A stretch of DNA of 64,000 nucleotides from Cinnamomum chago (GCA_038049695.1 CP142453.1:131802001-131866000), one strand, 5' to 3'. Shown: positions 35,592 to 46,933, numbered from the stretch's first letter. Numbers and translations: made by a program. Notes: a model not told the origin generated them from the sequence alone.

Positions 35592-35819
35592 CTCTAAGGG
35601 ATTGACTGAGTGGTCAGGACTACGGTTCCTCTTTTTTCTAGAGTTAGAGGTCCTGGCATCGATCCTGGTTCCCCTCTTTTCAAGAACCGAATGCTAGGAG
35701 GTCGCAGGGTTTTACCGGACTTCTCTCTAGACCGGAGAAATTAGTTTAGCCCAAAGGGTTGGAAACTCCCCCTTATCAAAAAGAAAAAAGAAAAAAGAAA
35801 AAAGAAAAAAGAAGAAAGA
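35592..35819 (+). mobile_element. tRNA-derived SINE with target duplication
   Basis: A-box TGACTGAGTGGTCAGG and B-box-like GGCATCGATCCTGG are followed by a body containing AGCCCAAAGGGTTGG and a (AAAAAAG)n tail. It is flanked by imperfect 17-bp direct repeats: AGACGGTTATGAGGAAA at 35575-35591 and AGATGGTTATTAGGAAA at 35820-35836. Together these define a complete pol III SINE insertion. A truncated relative is at 63479-63583. Confidence 0.85.
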
Positions 35820-35989
35820 AGATGGTTATTAGGAAAAAGCCACGTCACTCTCATACAATAACATTACAACATATTTTATTTAGAAGGAATAGGAAATACA
35901 AAACCATCAAAGCTTACAGATAAAGACATTACAAGCCCAATTCAGAATGATAACAGTTGCACATGAGAGAGAGGTAGTGGCTACTCTGG

Positions 35990-37291
35990 CTAATCGAGAG
36001 AGTAGCATATCTTTTTAAAGGTGACCAAGTTGTCTTCAAATAAAGGTACGATGGCATCTATACTTCCATCTCCAATGAAGGAAGGGAGGAGAAACATCAA
36101 TCCCTCCACAGGGAGATAAGATGGCAAAAAGATGTAGGGTGTCCCACCTCCAAAATCCAGATCATAGAAAGGAAACCTCAACCAACTATCAACGTCAATG
36201 TTCGGACACAACCCCATTTTCTCCGCATCGGCAGTGGGCACCATATCCTTCACCACCTCTTCATTGCTCGCAAAGTCGATAAACGACTTAAAGTAGCCGT
36301 CATTGACCTTTACGACCGCGTCGTGTATCAGCTTGGCCGCGTATTGCACTGGCTCCTGTAAAAGCTCCTTCACCTTGGCTCTTGGGAACGCCCACAACAC
36401 CAGGTTCCCAAAGTACTCATTTGGCACGCGAGGGTTCATCCTCTGGCGCCCATTCACAGATATCCTCACATGGGTCGTCTCGAACCCATTTAGGCCACGA
36501 GCCTGAGTGATGGCTCTCCACAGGTGAGCCACCAGGCTCTCGAACGTGCTATATGGCCTGTTTCGACCATCAGAAGCCTTGGCCTTGAGCTTGGTCAGGA
36601 ACTCCAATGTGAAGTGGGCCTTGTGGAGGATCAGTCCGTCTGATGAGTCGTCCGATCTGGCATATGAATATGGGTGCTCCTTGATCAGTTTCTTGCTCAT
36701 GTACTCTATTCTTTCGTGTTCGAACTCGACGATAGGTGGCTCGCGAGGGGTGAAAATGGTGCGGTCAAAAAGAGGTAGTGGGCCTATGTCGAGGCCTCTG
36801 CAGGCTCGTCCCCAAGCGACGAGAAAGTTGCTGGTTGCAAGTCCGTCTGCAATAATGTGGTTGGTTGAGAAGCCTAAGACCATGGAGTCGCAAGCGAATC
36901 GGGTGAGCTGGACCGTGACAAGCTCTTCCAAGCCCTGGGGTGGAAGTTGAGCAGATCCATGGAGGGTTTGAAGGGCATGGCCTGGTTGAGTGTGCAGTCG
37001 GCCGAGGCCTCGACGAACCTCATGCCCTCATCGTTTAGGAGAATGGCCGGGCAACCATTGTTGTCCGTCCCAAGCCTCCCAGCACATTCTCTATAAATGG
37101 CTAGCACCTTCTGCAGCCCCGTTTGTATGGTGGTGTTGGGGGGTGTTGGTGGCTTAAAGACAGACGAGGGCAACGTGGGTGTTGTAGTTTACCTTATCGA
37201 ATATGCTGAGAGGAATGGAGTCAACAATAGAGGGAGGTTCGCCATCGTAAATGGGCTTCAGGATCATTGAACTTTTCGTTTGCACCTTCAT
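35990..37291 (-). pseudogene. BAHD acyltransferase pseudogene (unit 1)
   Basis: It is a close paralogue of the intact gene at 45294-46604, opening MKVQTKSSMILKPIYDGEPP at 37291. Two small deletions break it: about 2 nt near 37155-37163 (after THVALV), which leads at once to a TAA, and about 7 nt near 36935 (after FHP), after which the original frame resumes. Together they remove 9 nt, so the end is in frame with the start. The active-site motif HIIAD and the structural DFGGG are still there, and the C-terminus is complete (…KKICYSLD). A TATATAAG box remains upstream (about 37357-37365, read on the minus strand). The good conservation outside the lesions suggests recent loss or sequencing error at two places; I treat it as a pseudogene. 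Confidence 0.85.
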
Positions 37292-37627
37292 TTTTTGTGT
37301 TTTTGTTTTGTAGGTTCTTACCTATCAAGATGGCTTTTGAGGTGCTTTTGAGGGTGCTTATATAAAGCAGGAAGGGATCACCAGCTGGATGGGGGTTGGC
37401 TGGACACTCCACGTTCTTCTGACTTTTAAATAAATGATGATGGTAAAGATTTTGTTGACTTGTGATGATTCAACTAATCCCACAGAAAACTATAAAGAAA
37501 ATTTAGGAGTGTAATCAAATATTATTTTGGAGACTTACATAACCATCATTCCAATTAGTACACACACATCAGTTCTTAATCGTACTTCCCTCTAATTAAA
37601 GATGCTTCCCACCAGTATCCACATTTA

Positions 37628-37954
37628 GCCCGTATTTGGCATCTCTAATTGTTGTCTCTGTTTCTCTAAATGTCTAAACCGGAGAGAGGTTTGAACAATT
37701 AGAGCGTTTGGAACAAGATTTTAGGCTCTGTCCGCTTTAGACATTTAGAGGTAAATTCTCTAAAATCCAAATGCTCCAAAAGTCGGCAGATGGGAAATTG
37801 AGTTTTTGGGTCTTAAAATATAGAGGCATGGTATTTAAATTAGATTCATGCATTACCAAATGCGTTTTTTTTTTTTTTAATCTCAACATCTTTTTTTTAT
37901 GGCTCTATTTTAGATGGATCTGTTAATTAAAGAGTAGAGATGCCAAACAAGCCC
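37628..37954. mobile_element. Tourist/PIF-Harbinger-like MITE
   Basis: Termini GCCCGTATTTGGCATCTCT and, inverted, GGGCTTGTTTGGCATCTCT enclose 327 bp, flanked by TTA on both sides (37625-37627 and 37955-37957). TIR, TTA duplication and size fit a PIF/Harbinger MITE. A diverged relative is at 62507-62757. Confidence 0.7.
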
Positions 37955-39071
37955 TTAGATTTAGTTGCAGTATCCAAAAGATGATTCACATACCCGATAG
38001 TTTTAGTAAGGCGCATTGGGGATTTCCATGCATGATCAACGATCTTATTACGATTTTAGGTCTACCCCTAATCCATATATGAAGTTCACAATGGTCCTAT
38101 CCTTTTTTTTCTTTTCTTTTTTTTATATCAAAGAGAACACTTTTCCAATAATTCATATTCAATTTTCTATAATTAAAGTACGGTGAGGTGAAGCCTTAAA
38201 TCTAGAGAGAATAAAATATAAGGTGTTATAATGATGTTTTCTTTATAATTGTTTGGTATGGAACTTTTTTGGACTTTTTTTATAGAAAAGTGGGGGGTTT
38301 TTTTTTAGTGGAGAAAGGAGGTTGCTTTTTTGATTTTTTTTATAAAAAATTCGGAGGAAATTTTAAAATTATGTACTTTTGATATGATTGATTGTCATTT
38401 CTTGTCTGAATTCACTTTACTTTACTTTAACTAGTTAATTGCTAAATACGCCCAAGAAAACCAATAATTTGAGTAAATGTTATAATGGTGTAAGATTTAT
38501 GATCAAATCAAAGGTGGTCATCGTAAGCCTTTTGTGGGTTAGATCCATCCACTTGTTAGAAGGTAAACGTTAATTTCCATCCGTAGGATCCATTACCAAA
38601 TTTCTCCAGCCGATTAGATATTTTGGATTTCTTCTCATTTCAGTTTATGTAGTTTTACTCTCTATTTTGAAAAAAACAATAATATTTTTGATAGATGAGT
38701 AAGCATTCTTTGTGATAGTGAATTGTTTGAGATATATAGTTACGTATTTTTTCCTAAGAAAGATATTTAGTTAAGCCTTCTAATATTGACTCGTATATAA
38801 AACTTCCAGTCAATCTTATCATCTTGACTCCCTGATTCGTGGCCCACAAGTTGATGTTTTTGAAGAATATAACATGGGGATGGATAGATCATAGAAGATA
38901 TTTTCAAAAAGTTATGGGCATGTTGGCGTGGGTAATTTTTCTTGGCATTTTATCTTTTTGAGGATTATAAAAATTAAAGACTTCATTTTTATTCTCATTT
39001 TCTGTTGTTTGGTGACGTAAAATGTTTTCTGTAGTGAAATGTCTTTTCACTTTTTCTTGTTAGAAACTGCT

Positions 39072-39109
<38 letters not shown>

Positions 39110-40567
39110 ATTTGGGTTTGATTCCCTTTCTGGAGAAAATGAGAAATAACTAAATTAAATACTTTAATCTCATGAATATATAAATGCTTGCATGTAGGAG
39201 CTGGTACCAGTGAAATAAAAGCTGATTTGGCTCTAAAATATTTTGGATATTTTACTTCATGTAATTTGCTTGGATATTATCACCTCCTTTAGTCTCAAGT
39301 TAGAGGAATGTCTCTTTTGTATCCTGTTTATTTCTCTAATATAAGCTTCTCTGTTCAGCCCAAAATAAAATAAAAAACACTAGTTAAAGATGTGTAAAAT
39401 ATCAATCTCAATAGATCATCATAACTCCTTCATCCATTACCCTTATGTTTAATAATTTTGAAAGGAATCATTTTTTCTATGACTTTAATCCAAATGTGAG
39501 TAACAGTTGGATGCGTGTCAAATTTAGGCCGGTGCCATTCATGGGGTAGTGAGTATGAAAGGGGGAATTGATCAAAGCCTTCACTTCACTGATAGCTAAT
39601 GCTTATATCCTTCAGTCCTTACCTTTTTAATAATTTCTGGTGGGAGTACATGCATGATTTCTCTATGAGTTCATGTGTATTTTATGCAAACAGACACGCC
39701 CTTTTGTTTGAGTCCATCTAGTTTTATGTCCTTTTCTTATCAAACGCTTCAAATTACACAATCTTAATGCTGTTTAGGTTAATAACTTCAAAAATATGTA
39801 AAAAATGAGATTTAAAATGATTAGCAATAAATCTCTCGATCAAAAATATTACCAGTATGACTATCTCTTGTTACATCTAAAAGAAAATCCCGACTCCGAC
39901 ACTGGGTCTTGGGCCTTTAAAGCGTGCAGCACGTGGACTTAAAGGTCCAGACACAACAATATTTTCTTTTAATTTCTCATTATGTGAATTGTCACATGGC
40001 CAATCTAAAATAAGTAGTTAAAGAGTGTGTGACTTTGTCTATTATATTCGGAGACGGTGCTGCAGTCTGCACCATTTTTAATCCTTATGAGTTAACAGAA
40101 ACAGATACGCAGAATCAACTATTAGATAGACTTTAATTTGGAAAATGAAGCTATTTTAATTCTCTTGTCGTCCACACACATGTGCATATTAATATTATTC
40201 GATCTTTTCAACTGAAATCCGAAGCGTGACGAAAGAACTTTTATTTCTTATGATAGATCTGTCGCCTATGGAACTCGATCTAAGTATTAAGTGGGTTTAG
40301 TCTCTTTTCTAGGTTTGTTAAAAAAAAAAAACACTCGACCTGGATCTTATGTAAGGAAATTAATTTAGGCCCATTACTTGGACCACAAGTCCTTTCCTTT
40401 CTAGAAGTGTGGTCATAATAGGAATTCAGTTTTCATAGGATATATATGCTATAATTACTCAAAAAGGTTTCCTAATGAGATAGTTTCCTTAATATTCTCT
40501 ACCTTGATGGACGGTTGAGATTAAACCTAAAGTAAACCTAATTGGGAAATTTGGTCCTCTCTCCACC
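37955..40567. repeat. Upstream part of BAHD unit 1
   Basis: Non-coding; several stretches match unit 2 in order (for example around 38500-38640 with 47330-47470, 38890-39070 with 47770-47920, and 39890-40110 with 49680-49870). A perfect (AT)n microsatellite lies at 39074-39104. No gene. Confidence 0.6.
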
Positions 40568-40739
40568 TATAAATAAAGCATTTGGTCCATCACAAAGGCT
40601 ACACACAAAATCAACACATTAAGGTTTATAGGCAATGAGAGAGAAACCAAAACCATTCATCCAGTCTCTTCTTCGACGGATCTCAACAACAGTGCCAGAC
40701 AGCAGGATCGGAAAGCTCTCTGCATCAGGATGTCTGGAG
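40568..40739 (+). promoter_or_regulatory. Possible promoter and first exon, product unknown
   Basis: TATAAATA at 40568-40575 is followed 60 bases later by an ATG (40635) opening 35 codons (MREKPKPFIQSLLRRIS…) that end exactly at a good donor, GAG/GTACTC. This is the layout of a plant first exon. No matching second exon was found within the next kilobases, and the block is not conserved in units 2 or 3. It may be a remnant or a non-coding transcript. Confidence 0.3.
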
Positions 40740-41949
40740 GTACTCTTTAATTTATTTAAGATTAAATCTTGCATGTGATTATCATGTTGTTCACGATCTT
40801 AGGGTTCATGTTAATAATGATATAACATCTTACACACGTGTGCTTGCTCGAGTGTGTTATCTTTTTTTTTTTTTCTTTTTCTATCTTGAACTATCTAATA
40901 TGTGAAAGAGTGATACTTTCTCTTAAAAACCCAGGAATCAATTGCTGAGCATGTGTATAAAACTAAAGTACCAACACTACTCAACTATGAATGTGTTGAC
41001 AAGTGCATTATCATGTTTGTTATGGAAAAGAGACTCTGTGATCTAACACTAAACTTGGGCACGTTGGGTTTGCCCAACCCAATTGCTAATGGACTTTTTT
41101 TTTTTCTTTTGGATTTAACGGCTACTTCCTCTCAAAATTGTTTTGCATATGTTAATGACAAAATACCAAATATTACCATCAAGAGTCACTCAACTTTGGA
41201 TTACTTATTCTCCTTCTTCTTTATTTTTGACATTCTTGCGCATAAAACCTTTATATCCTAGGTTTTATTGGTAACATAAAAATATAGGTACTTCAAAGCA
41301 ATGAGAAAACTGTTTTTTTTTTTCAAACACAGTAATTTTTGAAAAAAACATTTAGCAATCGTGACTACTCATTGAGATCTAGAAAAACCTTGATATCGTG
41401 GTTTTTTTTGTTTTCAATAACAGAAAAACTTAATTACTTTCAAACAATGAGAAATTTATTATTTAACTTCACCATAATTAGAATTTTCAGTAACAAAATT
41501 CACTCTTGGTGACTACTAATTAGATTTTTTTCCAACCTTCCATCCAACGGTCCAATCTATTTGGATGAGTGACAAACCTTGTGATTAGTGACTATCAGTG
41601 AATCCTTGTTTGTGCACTGTTTGGATGGGTTGCGAGGTGGGCCAAAAAATAAGACCGATTTGCATCCATCAATTCGAATAGTTAGCCTGCAATCTCTTGA
41701 TGTAAAATCCATTGTAAAACCTCAATAACTGAGAGTAAGAGTTTATGAAGCACCATGAGGTCTCAGATTTTTGATTTTTTTTCTTTCCTATTTTCTAAAT
41801 CAACAGAGAGTGCATGAGTTCGAATCCTGTAAAAAAAAAAAAAAACAGAAAAAGGAAAAGCATACCAAATAAATAATCTTCACATAAAATGTATTTATCA
41901 TGTCACATATAAATGGATATTTATGATATCCATAAATGGGTATTTATGA
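40740..41949. repeat. BAHD unit 1, distal part
   Basis: Stretches match 50620-50760 and 52850-53300 of unit 2, including ACACACGTGTGCTTGCTCGA (40832-40851), which is the uninterrupted site where units 2 and 3 carry a hAT-like element. The 'TGACTACTCATTGAGATC' type repeats start here (41360-41390). The open frame 40953-41261 is repeat DNA. Confidence 0.5.
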
Positions 41950-42250
41950 TATTTAAAGATTTCATCTTTATTTTCAATTTCTGTTGTTATGTGGTGTAAA
42001 ATGTTTTCTGCAGTGAAATGTGATTTCACTTTTTGTTAAAAACTGCTGAAAATGACTTTTTACAATTTGGGCTAAATCCCATTTCTCGATAAAACATTAA
42101 AGAACTAATTTTTTTTTTTTGAAAGATAAAAGTAGGTATAAATAATTAAATTCTGGCATCTCTCAGTGCGAGCCAGTACCATGGATCTTGTGCCATGGGG
42201 CATAAAGATTAAGGTCGCACGTGACAAAAAGATGAACATGTGAAAGGTCT
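41950..42250. repeat. Further partial copy of the BAHD upstream unit
   Basis: It resembles 47860-48080 (TTTTCAATTTCTGTTGTT…, then CTCTGGCATCTC… GCCATGGGG…), so a fourth, gene-less unit lies between units 1 and 2. Matching pieces continue at 43430-43640. Confidence 0.5.
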
Positions 42251-42584
42251 GATTTAATTTAACCCACCTGACCGGCTGGCCAGGATTTGATATTCCATTC
42301 AGGTGAACCCATCTTCCCATATTCCAGAATTTCATCCATTGGACCACAATGTGTATACTTGATATCTTACGGCACAGTTGTTCATATTGAGACACAAATT
42401 AGATGTATGTAGTTGATGAAACACAAACTGTTAGGACCACTCTACAGAATAGTTTGTCATCAAACCTGGGTTGACATATGGTATTGGAATTGAAAATCTC
42501 TGATTTTTACCATTTACCTCCCTCTGGATTCATTCCATTCAGCAGCCAATGTTAATAACATGGCTTATCATCTCCTGGCTGTCA

Positions 42585-42658
42585 AGATGTTGTAGTACGG
42601 AGCAGGAGTATAATGGGTCAAAGATGTTGTAGTACGGAGCAGGAGTATAATGGGTCAT
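42585..42658. repeat. 37-bp perfect tandem duplication
   Basis: The unit beginning AAGATGTTGTAGTACGGAGC occurs twice head to tail (42585-42621, 42622-42658) without a difference. Looks like a recent replication slip. Confidence 0.9.
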
Positions 42659-42751
42659 GTTTGGTATTGGACCTGGGCATGACCTCAAGTGAAAGTTTTG
42701 GAAACACCGATGTTCATGGGGTTGTGAGTGATACTTTTCACTGGAAGACTA

Positions 42752-43286
42752 AGGGCATGCTTGTGTAATATTTTTTTATGGAAGAGTGGATGATTTTCCG
42801 TGAAAAATCCATTTTTTCGGCATTTGGTAAGGAACAATTTTACGGAAATATTTTCCTGTGTCGTTAATATTTTCATTAATTATTGTGGAAATGAATTTCT
42901 TTTTAGGGGGTATGGGAAATGAATTTCCTCGGAAAACTTCTCTATCTTTTTCCCACTCTTGTCCATTTCAACCCAAAAACCCTATAACACTTTCATTTTT
43001 TATTTCTTTATATAAATTATTATTTAATGTTAAATAAATAATATACATGTTATGTTATTTTTTTTCAAAAAATTATATCACCAAATAAGAAATTTTGATT
43101 TCCATAAGGAATCCACAGCCGCACTAAACAACATCTGCACCAATTTAATGAGTAAACTCTTTTTGCACCAAACAATAATTTCTAAATTCTACGGGGATCC
43201 TTTTCCGAAGTTTTTATTTTTATAGAATTTGCTGATGTGGCTATTTCTTCCTTCCGCGGAAAGGATGTGTATGCAAACGTGCCTTT
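42752..43286. mobile_element. MITE-like element with GGCATGCTTG ends
   Basis: AGGGCATGCTTGTGT at the left and, inverted, AAGGCACGTTTGCATA at the right enclose about 535 bp of AT-rich, non-coding DNA. The target duplication is unclear. Confidence 0.4.
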
Positions 43287-43649
43287 AAAGTTGATTCGTA
43301 AGCATATTTATGACTGAAATATACCAACACCACTCAACTATCAATGTGTTGGTCTCTCATTGCAAGGTAACCCCTCCAGTAAATTCTACCTTCGAAGAGC
43401 CTGGCTCCGCTGCTGGATCGTGGTGCCTACAAGCAACAAAATGACTCATTTGGCTTTTAAAACGTGCATCACGTGGCTTAAAAGTCCAGGCACAATAACA
43501 AATGGCCAATTAAAAAAAGAAAAAAGTTAAAGAGCGTGACTTTGTCTAGTATACGCGGTCCAGTGCACGGCAAGGTGCAACATTTTTAATCCTCATGAAA
43601 ACGCTTAGACTCTGGATAACGGAACTATTTTTTTCTCTTGTCGTCATCA

Positions 43650-45020
43650 CATGTGCATATTACTTTTAGTTGATCTTATCGACTGAAGCCTGCAACGCAG
43701 TACGTACCGACATTTATTTTGCAGCCGTGCTATGGGAATGAATGGGGACCGAATTATGTCCCGGTCCCCTGAGAATCGTTGGATCCCACAGAGTTAATAT
43801 CATATGTGTATATTAATATTATTTGATCTTATCGACTGAAGTCTAAAACGCAGTCCGTACCTACCTTTATTTTACAGCGGTGATAGGGGACCGAATGGGG
43901 GGACTGAATTATGCCCGGTCCCCAGAGAACCGCTGGATCCCACATAGTTAATATTATATGTGCATATTAATATTGAAAAGTTTAATTATGTGTTCGCGAT
44001 CTCTAGATTGGTGTACTCAAACAATCTAGCCAATAGTGTGCAGAAAAAAACAATATGCAGTGGAAATAAATAAAACAACTACACATCATAAGGACACCAA
44101 ATTTAAGGTGGAAAGCCCTAACCGGGTGAAAAACCACCGCGCCGAACTGGATCAAATCAAACACTATGAATCTCGCAATTACAAGAAACTAAGATCTCTT
44201 TCCCAGAAATCTCTACCTAAGGACTGAAGTTACCTTGTGTCGTTTCAAGCTTCAACGACTTTACACCGTTGATTGCAACAGATTAAATTCAGCTCTTGAC
44301 TCCTCATATCTTCTCGTAAGAAGATAATCTTCGACAAAGGATGCAGAAGAACTGACTCTACAGAACTTGGCAGCACAACTTAATAAAAAACTCTAGATAA
44401 GAATTCTCTCAATGATAATTTCTAACTCAGCACTATGAGAGGTGAAGTTCTTTTTTTGGAATAGCCCTTGAGTCCTTTATATAGCCATAAGGACGTGCTT
44501 AAAGTTGCCTAAGATGATTATGACTAAAACCAACAGTTTGAGCACTATAAGAATAGCAGTTTCCAAAAATCGTAGTCTACTGCGCTTGGTTCGCTCGAGC
44601 GGTCATAGTGTGCGCTCAAGCGGACTAGCCTCTGTTTCAGCACTGGGGCAAACCGACCTGTTCGCTCGTGCGGATATGATAGTCGTTCGAGTGAACCACT
44701 CTCTGGATAATCCGGAAATTCAGCACACTATCTCCAGCAGACTTCTTCAAATTCTTTCAGACTTTCTTCTTCTGAGTCATTCCAATATTCTATCTTCAAA
44801 GTTCTTTTCTAAATAAAAATTACAACTCAAAAGACAGAGAGTTTTGTTCAACCCATGAATTTAGCCAATACTAAAACTCTTAACTAATATTATTTGATCT
44901 TATCGACTGAAGCCTGCAACGCAATCTGTACATACATTTATTTTGCAGCGGTGCTATGTGGATCGAATGTGGGGACTGAATTCTGGCTCGGTCCCCCCCG
45001 GGAATCGCTGGATCCCACCT
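43650..45020. repeat. Three direct repeats of ~140-155 bp around a solo LTR
   Basis: A block running from 'GATCTTATCGACTGAAG' to 'CGCTGGATCCCAC' occurs at about 43670-43790, 43828-43952 and 44893-45019. The third is separated from the second by the solo LTR insertion (43974-44885). Related sequence starts occur at 40200 and 50010. Confidence 0.75.
43974..44885 (-). mobile_element. Solo LTR (copia-like), minus strand
   Basis: The 912-bp insertion starts TGAAAAGTTT and ends CTCTTAACT on the plus strand and is flanked by AATAT at 43969-43973 and 44886-44890. Read on the minus strand it ends in ACTTTTCA and contains a CACCCGGTTAGGGCTTTCCACC segment typical of copia LTRs, so its first base is probably mutated (AG for TG). 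It contains CGCTCGAGCGG-type motifs. No internal coding region, hence solo. Confidence 0.65.
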
Positions 45021-45293
45021 CTTGTTGTTAATGTGTATTTTGTTGTTAATATTTGTTTGTTTTTTTAAATTGGCAAAATTATCTCGTTTTGATGCCACAA
45101 TAAACTTAATAGATTTCTTATTCATCAAAATACAATACAACAAGATATTAACAACAACATCATGCCCTAGAACGACAACATCAATGCATGCCCTGATCCT
45201 CATTTCTGCCATTTGATGATAAGATTAACCCTCCGCCATTTGGGTAAGTACCATATAAGTGAGAGAGAGAGAGGGGGGAGAAGTCAACTCCGA

Positions 45294-46604
45294 CTAGTCG
45301 AGAGAGTAGCATATCATTTTAAAGGTGACCAAGTTGTCTTCAAATAAAGCTACGATGGCATCTATACTTCCATCTCCAATGAAGGAAGGGAGGAGAAACA
45401 TCAATCCCTCCACAGGGAGATAAGATGGCAAAAAGATGGAGGGTGTCCCACCTCCAAAATCCAAATCATAGAAAGGAAACCTCAACCAACTATTAACGTC
45501 AACGTTCGGACACAACACCACGCTCTCCTCATCTGCAAGATTAGTGAGATCCTTCATCTTCTCCTCGTCACTGGCAAAGTCGATAAACGACTTGAAGTAA
45601 TCGTCATTGACCTTTGAGACCGCATCGTGTATGCGCTTCGCTGCGTATTGCACTGGCTCGTGCAAAAGTTCCTTCACTTTGGCTCCAGCAAAAGCCCACA
45701 ACACCACGTTACCAAAGTAATCATTTGGCACGCGAGGGTTCATCCTCTGACGCCCATTAACAGAAACCCTCACATGGGTCGTCTCGAAACCGTGTAGGCC
45801 GCGAGCCTTGGTGATGGCTCTCCACAGATGCGCCACCAGGCTCTCGACGGTGCTGTATGGCCTGGTTCGACCTGCAGAAGCCTTGGCCTTGAGCTTGGCC
45901 AGGAACTCCAATGTGAAGTGGGCCTTGTGGACGATCACCCCATCTGATGAGTAATCCGAGTTGGGGTACGGATATGGGTGCCCGTTGATAATTTTTTTGC
46001 TCTTGAACTCTAGTCTTTGGTGTTCAAACTCGACACAGGGCGGGTCACGCGGGGTGAAGATGGTCCGGTCGAGAAGAGGGAGTGGGCCTATGTCGAGGCC
46101 TCTGCAGGCTCGGCCCCAAGCGACGAGGAAGTTGCTGGTTGCATGCCCGTCTGCAACAATGTGGTGGGTTGAGAAGCCCAACACCATGGAGCCGCATGCG
46201 AAGCGGGTGAGCTGCACCTGGAGAAGCTCTTCCACGCCCTTGAGGGAGGGGTGGAAGTTGAGCACATCATTGGAGGGTTTGAGGGGCATGGCCTGGTCGA
46301 GTGCGCAGTCGGCCGATGCCTCGACGAAGCGCACACCCTCGTCATTGAGTAGAATGGCCGGGCGGCCTTTGTCATCGATCCCCAGCCTCCCTGCCCATTC
46401 TCTGTAGACGGCCAACACCTTTTGCAGCCCCGTTTGTAAGTTGCTATAGGGGGGTGTTGGTGACTTGAAGGCATAGATGACGGCAATGTGGGTGTCTTCG
46501 CTGGCCTTATCGAACACACTCAGAGGAACGGAGGCAGTAGTTGAGGGAGGGTTGCCTACGTAAATGGGCTTCAAGATCATAGAGTTTTCCCTTTGCACGT
46601 TCAT
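45294..46604 (-). CDS. BAHD acyltransferase, agmatine/tryptamine hydroxycinnamoyltransferase-like
   Basis: A single-exon 436-residue protein, the normal BAHD length (about 430-460). BAHD enzymes are cytosolic and transfer an acyl group from CoA thioesters to an amine or alcohol. Landmarks: N-terminal SVPLSVFD (25-32) and AVYREWAGRLG (65-75), which are typical of the amine N-acyltransferase clade; RFACGSMVLGF (134-144); catalytic HHIVADG with His148 and Asp152 (HxxxD); NGRQRMNPRVP (283-293); and DFGGG at 382-386, where most BAHD enzymes have DFGWG. The likely product is a hydroxycinnamic acid amide of agmatine, tyramine or tryptamine, a defence compound; the exact substrate cannot be read from the sequence. 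ATG at 46604 fits the family start. A TATA box lies about 125 bp upstream. Two broken paralogues flank it. It is the only clearly intact gene in the window. Confidence 0.92.
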   Translation of the reverse strand: MNVQRENSMILKPIYVGNPPSTTASVPLSVFDKASEDTHIAVIYAFKSPTPPYSNLQTGLQKVLAVYREWAGRLGIDDKGRPAILLNDEGVRFVEASADCALDQAMPLKPSNDVLNFHPSLKGVEELLQVQLTRFACGSMVLGFSTHHIVADGHATSNFLVAWGRACRGLDIGPLPLLDRTIFTPRDPPCVEFEHQRLEFKSKKIINGHPYPYPNSDYSSDGVIVHKAHFTLEFLAKLKAKASAGRTRPYSTVESLVAHLWRAITKARGLHGFETTHVRVSVNGRQRMNPRVPNDYFGNVVLWAFAGAKVKELLHEPVQYAAKRIHDAVSKVNDDYFKSFIDFASDEEKMKDLTNLADEESVVLCPNVDVNSWLRFPFYDLDFGGGTPSIFLPSYLPVEGLMFLLPSFIGDGSIDAIVALFEDNLVTFKMICYSLD

Positions 46605-46725
46605 GGTTTTGTAGGTTATATATCAAGAGTAGGAGCTGCTGGAGAGGCAAGAGGCTTGAGACTTGAGAGAAAGTTTGGGGTTTGGGATGCTTTTTAGATG
46701 GCTTTTGGGAGGCTTGGTTGGTTCT

Positions 46726-46733
46726 TATATATA
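46726..46733 (-). promoter_or_regulatory. TATA box of the BAHD gene
   Basis: TATATATA (minus-strand CTATATATAAG) about 122-130 bp before the start codon. The same box is kept in the gene-less unit 3 at 53636-53642 and, slightly changed, in unit 1. Confidence 0.65.
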
Positions 46734-46819
46734 GAGTAAAGAAACCATCAACACCAGCCGGATGGATCGCCCAACACCACATACGCGTCCTTCTTAGTAT
46801 TAAATATAAAATGATGATT

Positions 46820-46933
46820 GTAAGGATTTTATTGACTTGGGATGATTTGAAGAATGCTAATGTGGCCAACAATTTGGCCATATTGTTGGCCACATTAATT
46901 CCTTGTGTCATCCCAAGTCAACAAAATCCTTAC
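46820..46933. repeat. Long inverted repeat (hairpin) upstream of the BAHD TATA box
   Basis: The left arm (46820-46872, starting GTAAGGATTTTATTGACTTG) and right arm (46883-46933, ending CAAGTCAACAAAATCCTTAC) are nearly perfect reverse complements, including 14 unbroken pairs (AATGTGGCCAACAA) beside a 10-base loop. The stem is about 51-53 bp. Unit 3 has only the left arm and a rearranged remainder (from 53731). It may be a fold-back element or, if transcribed, a small-RNA-like precursor. Confidence 0.85.

Noticed and set aside
36546..36950. Plus-strand open frames opposite the BAHD genes (also 45961-46407)
   Set aside because: Shadows of the minus-strand BAHD coding sequence.
39074..39104. (AT)n run as a possible origin or matrix attachment site
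   Set aside because: A plain microsatellite; nothing else supports a function.
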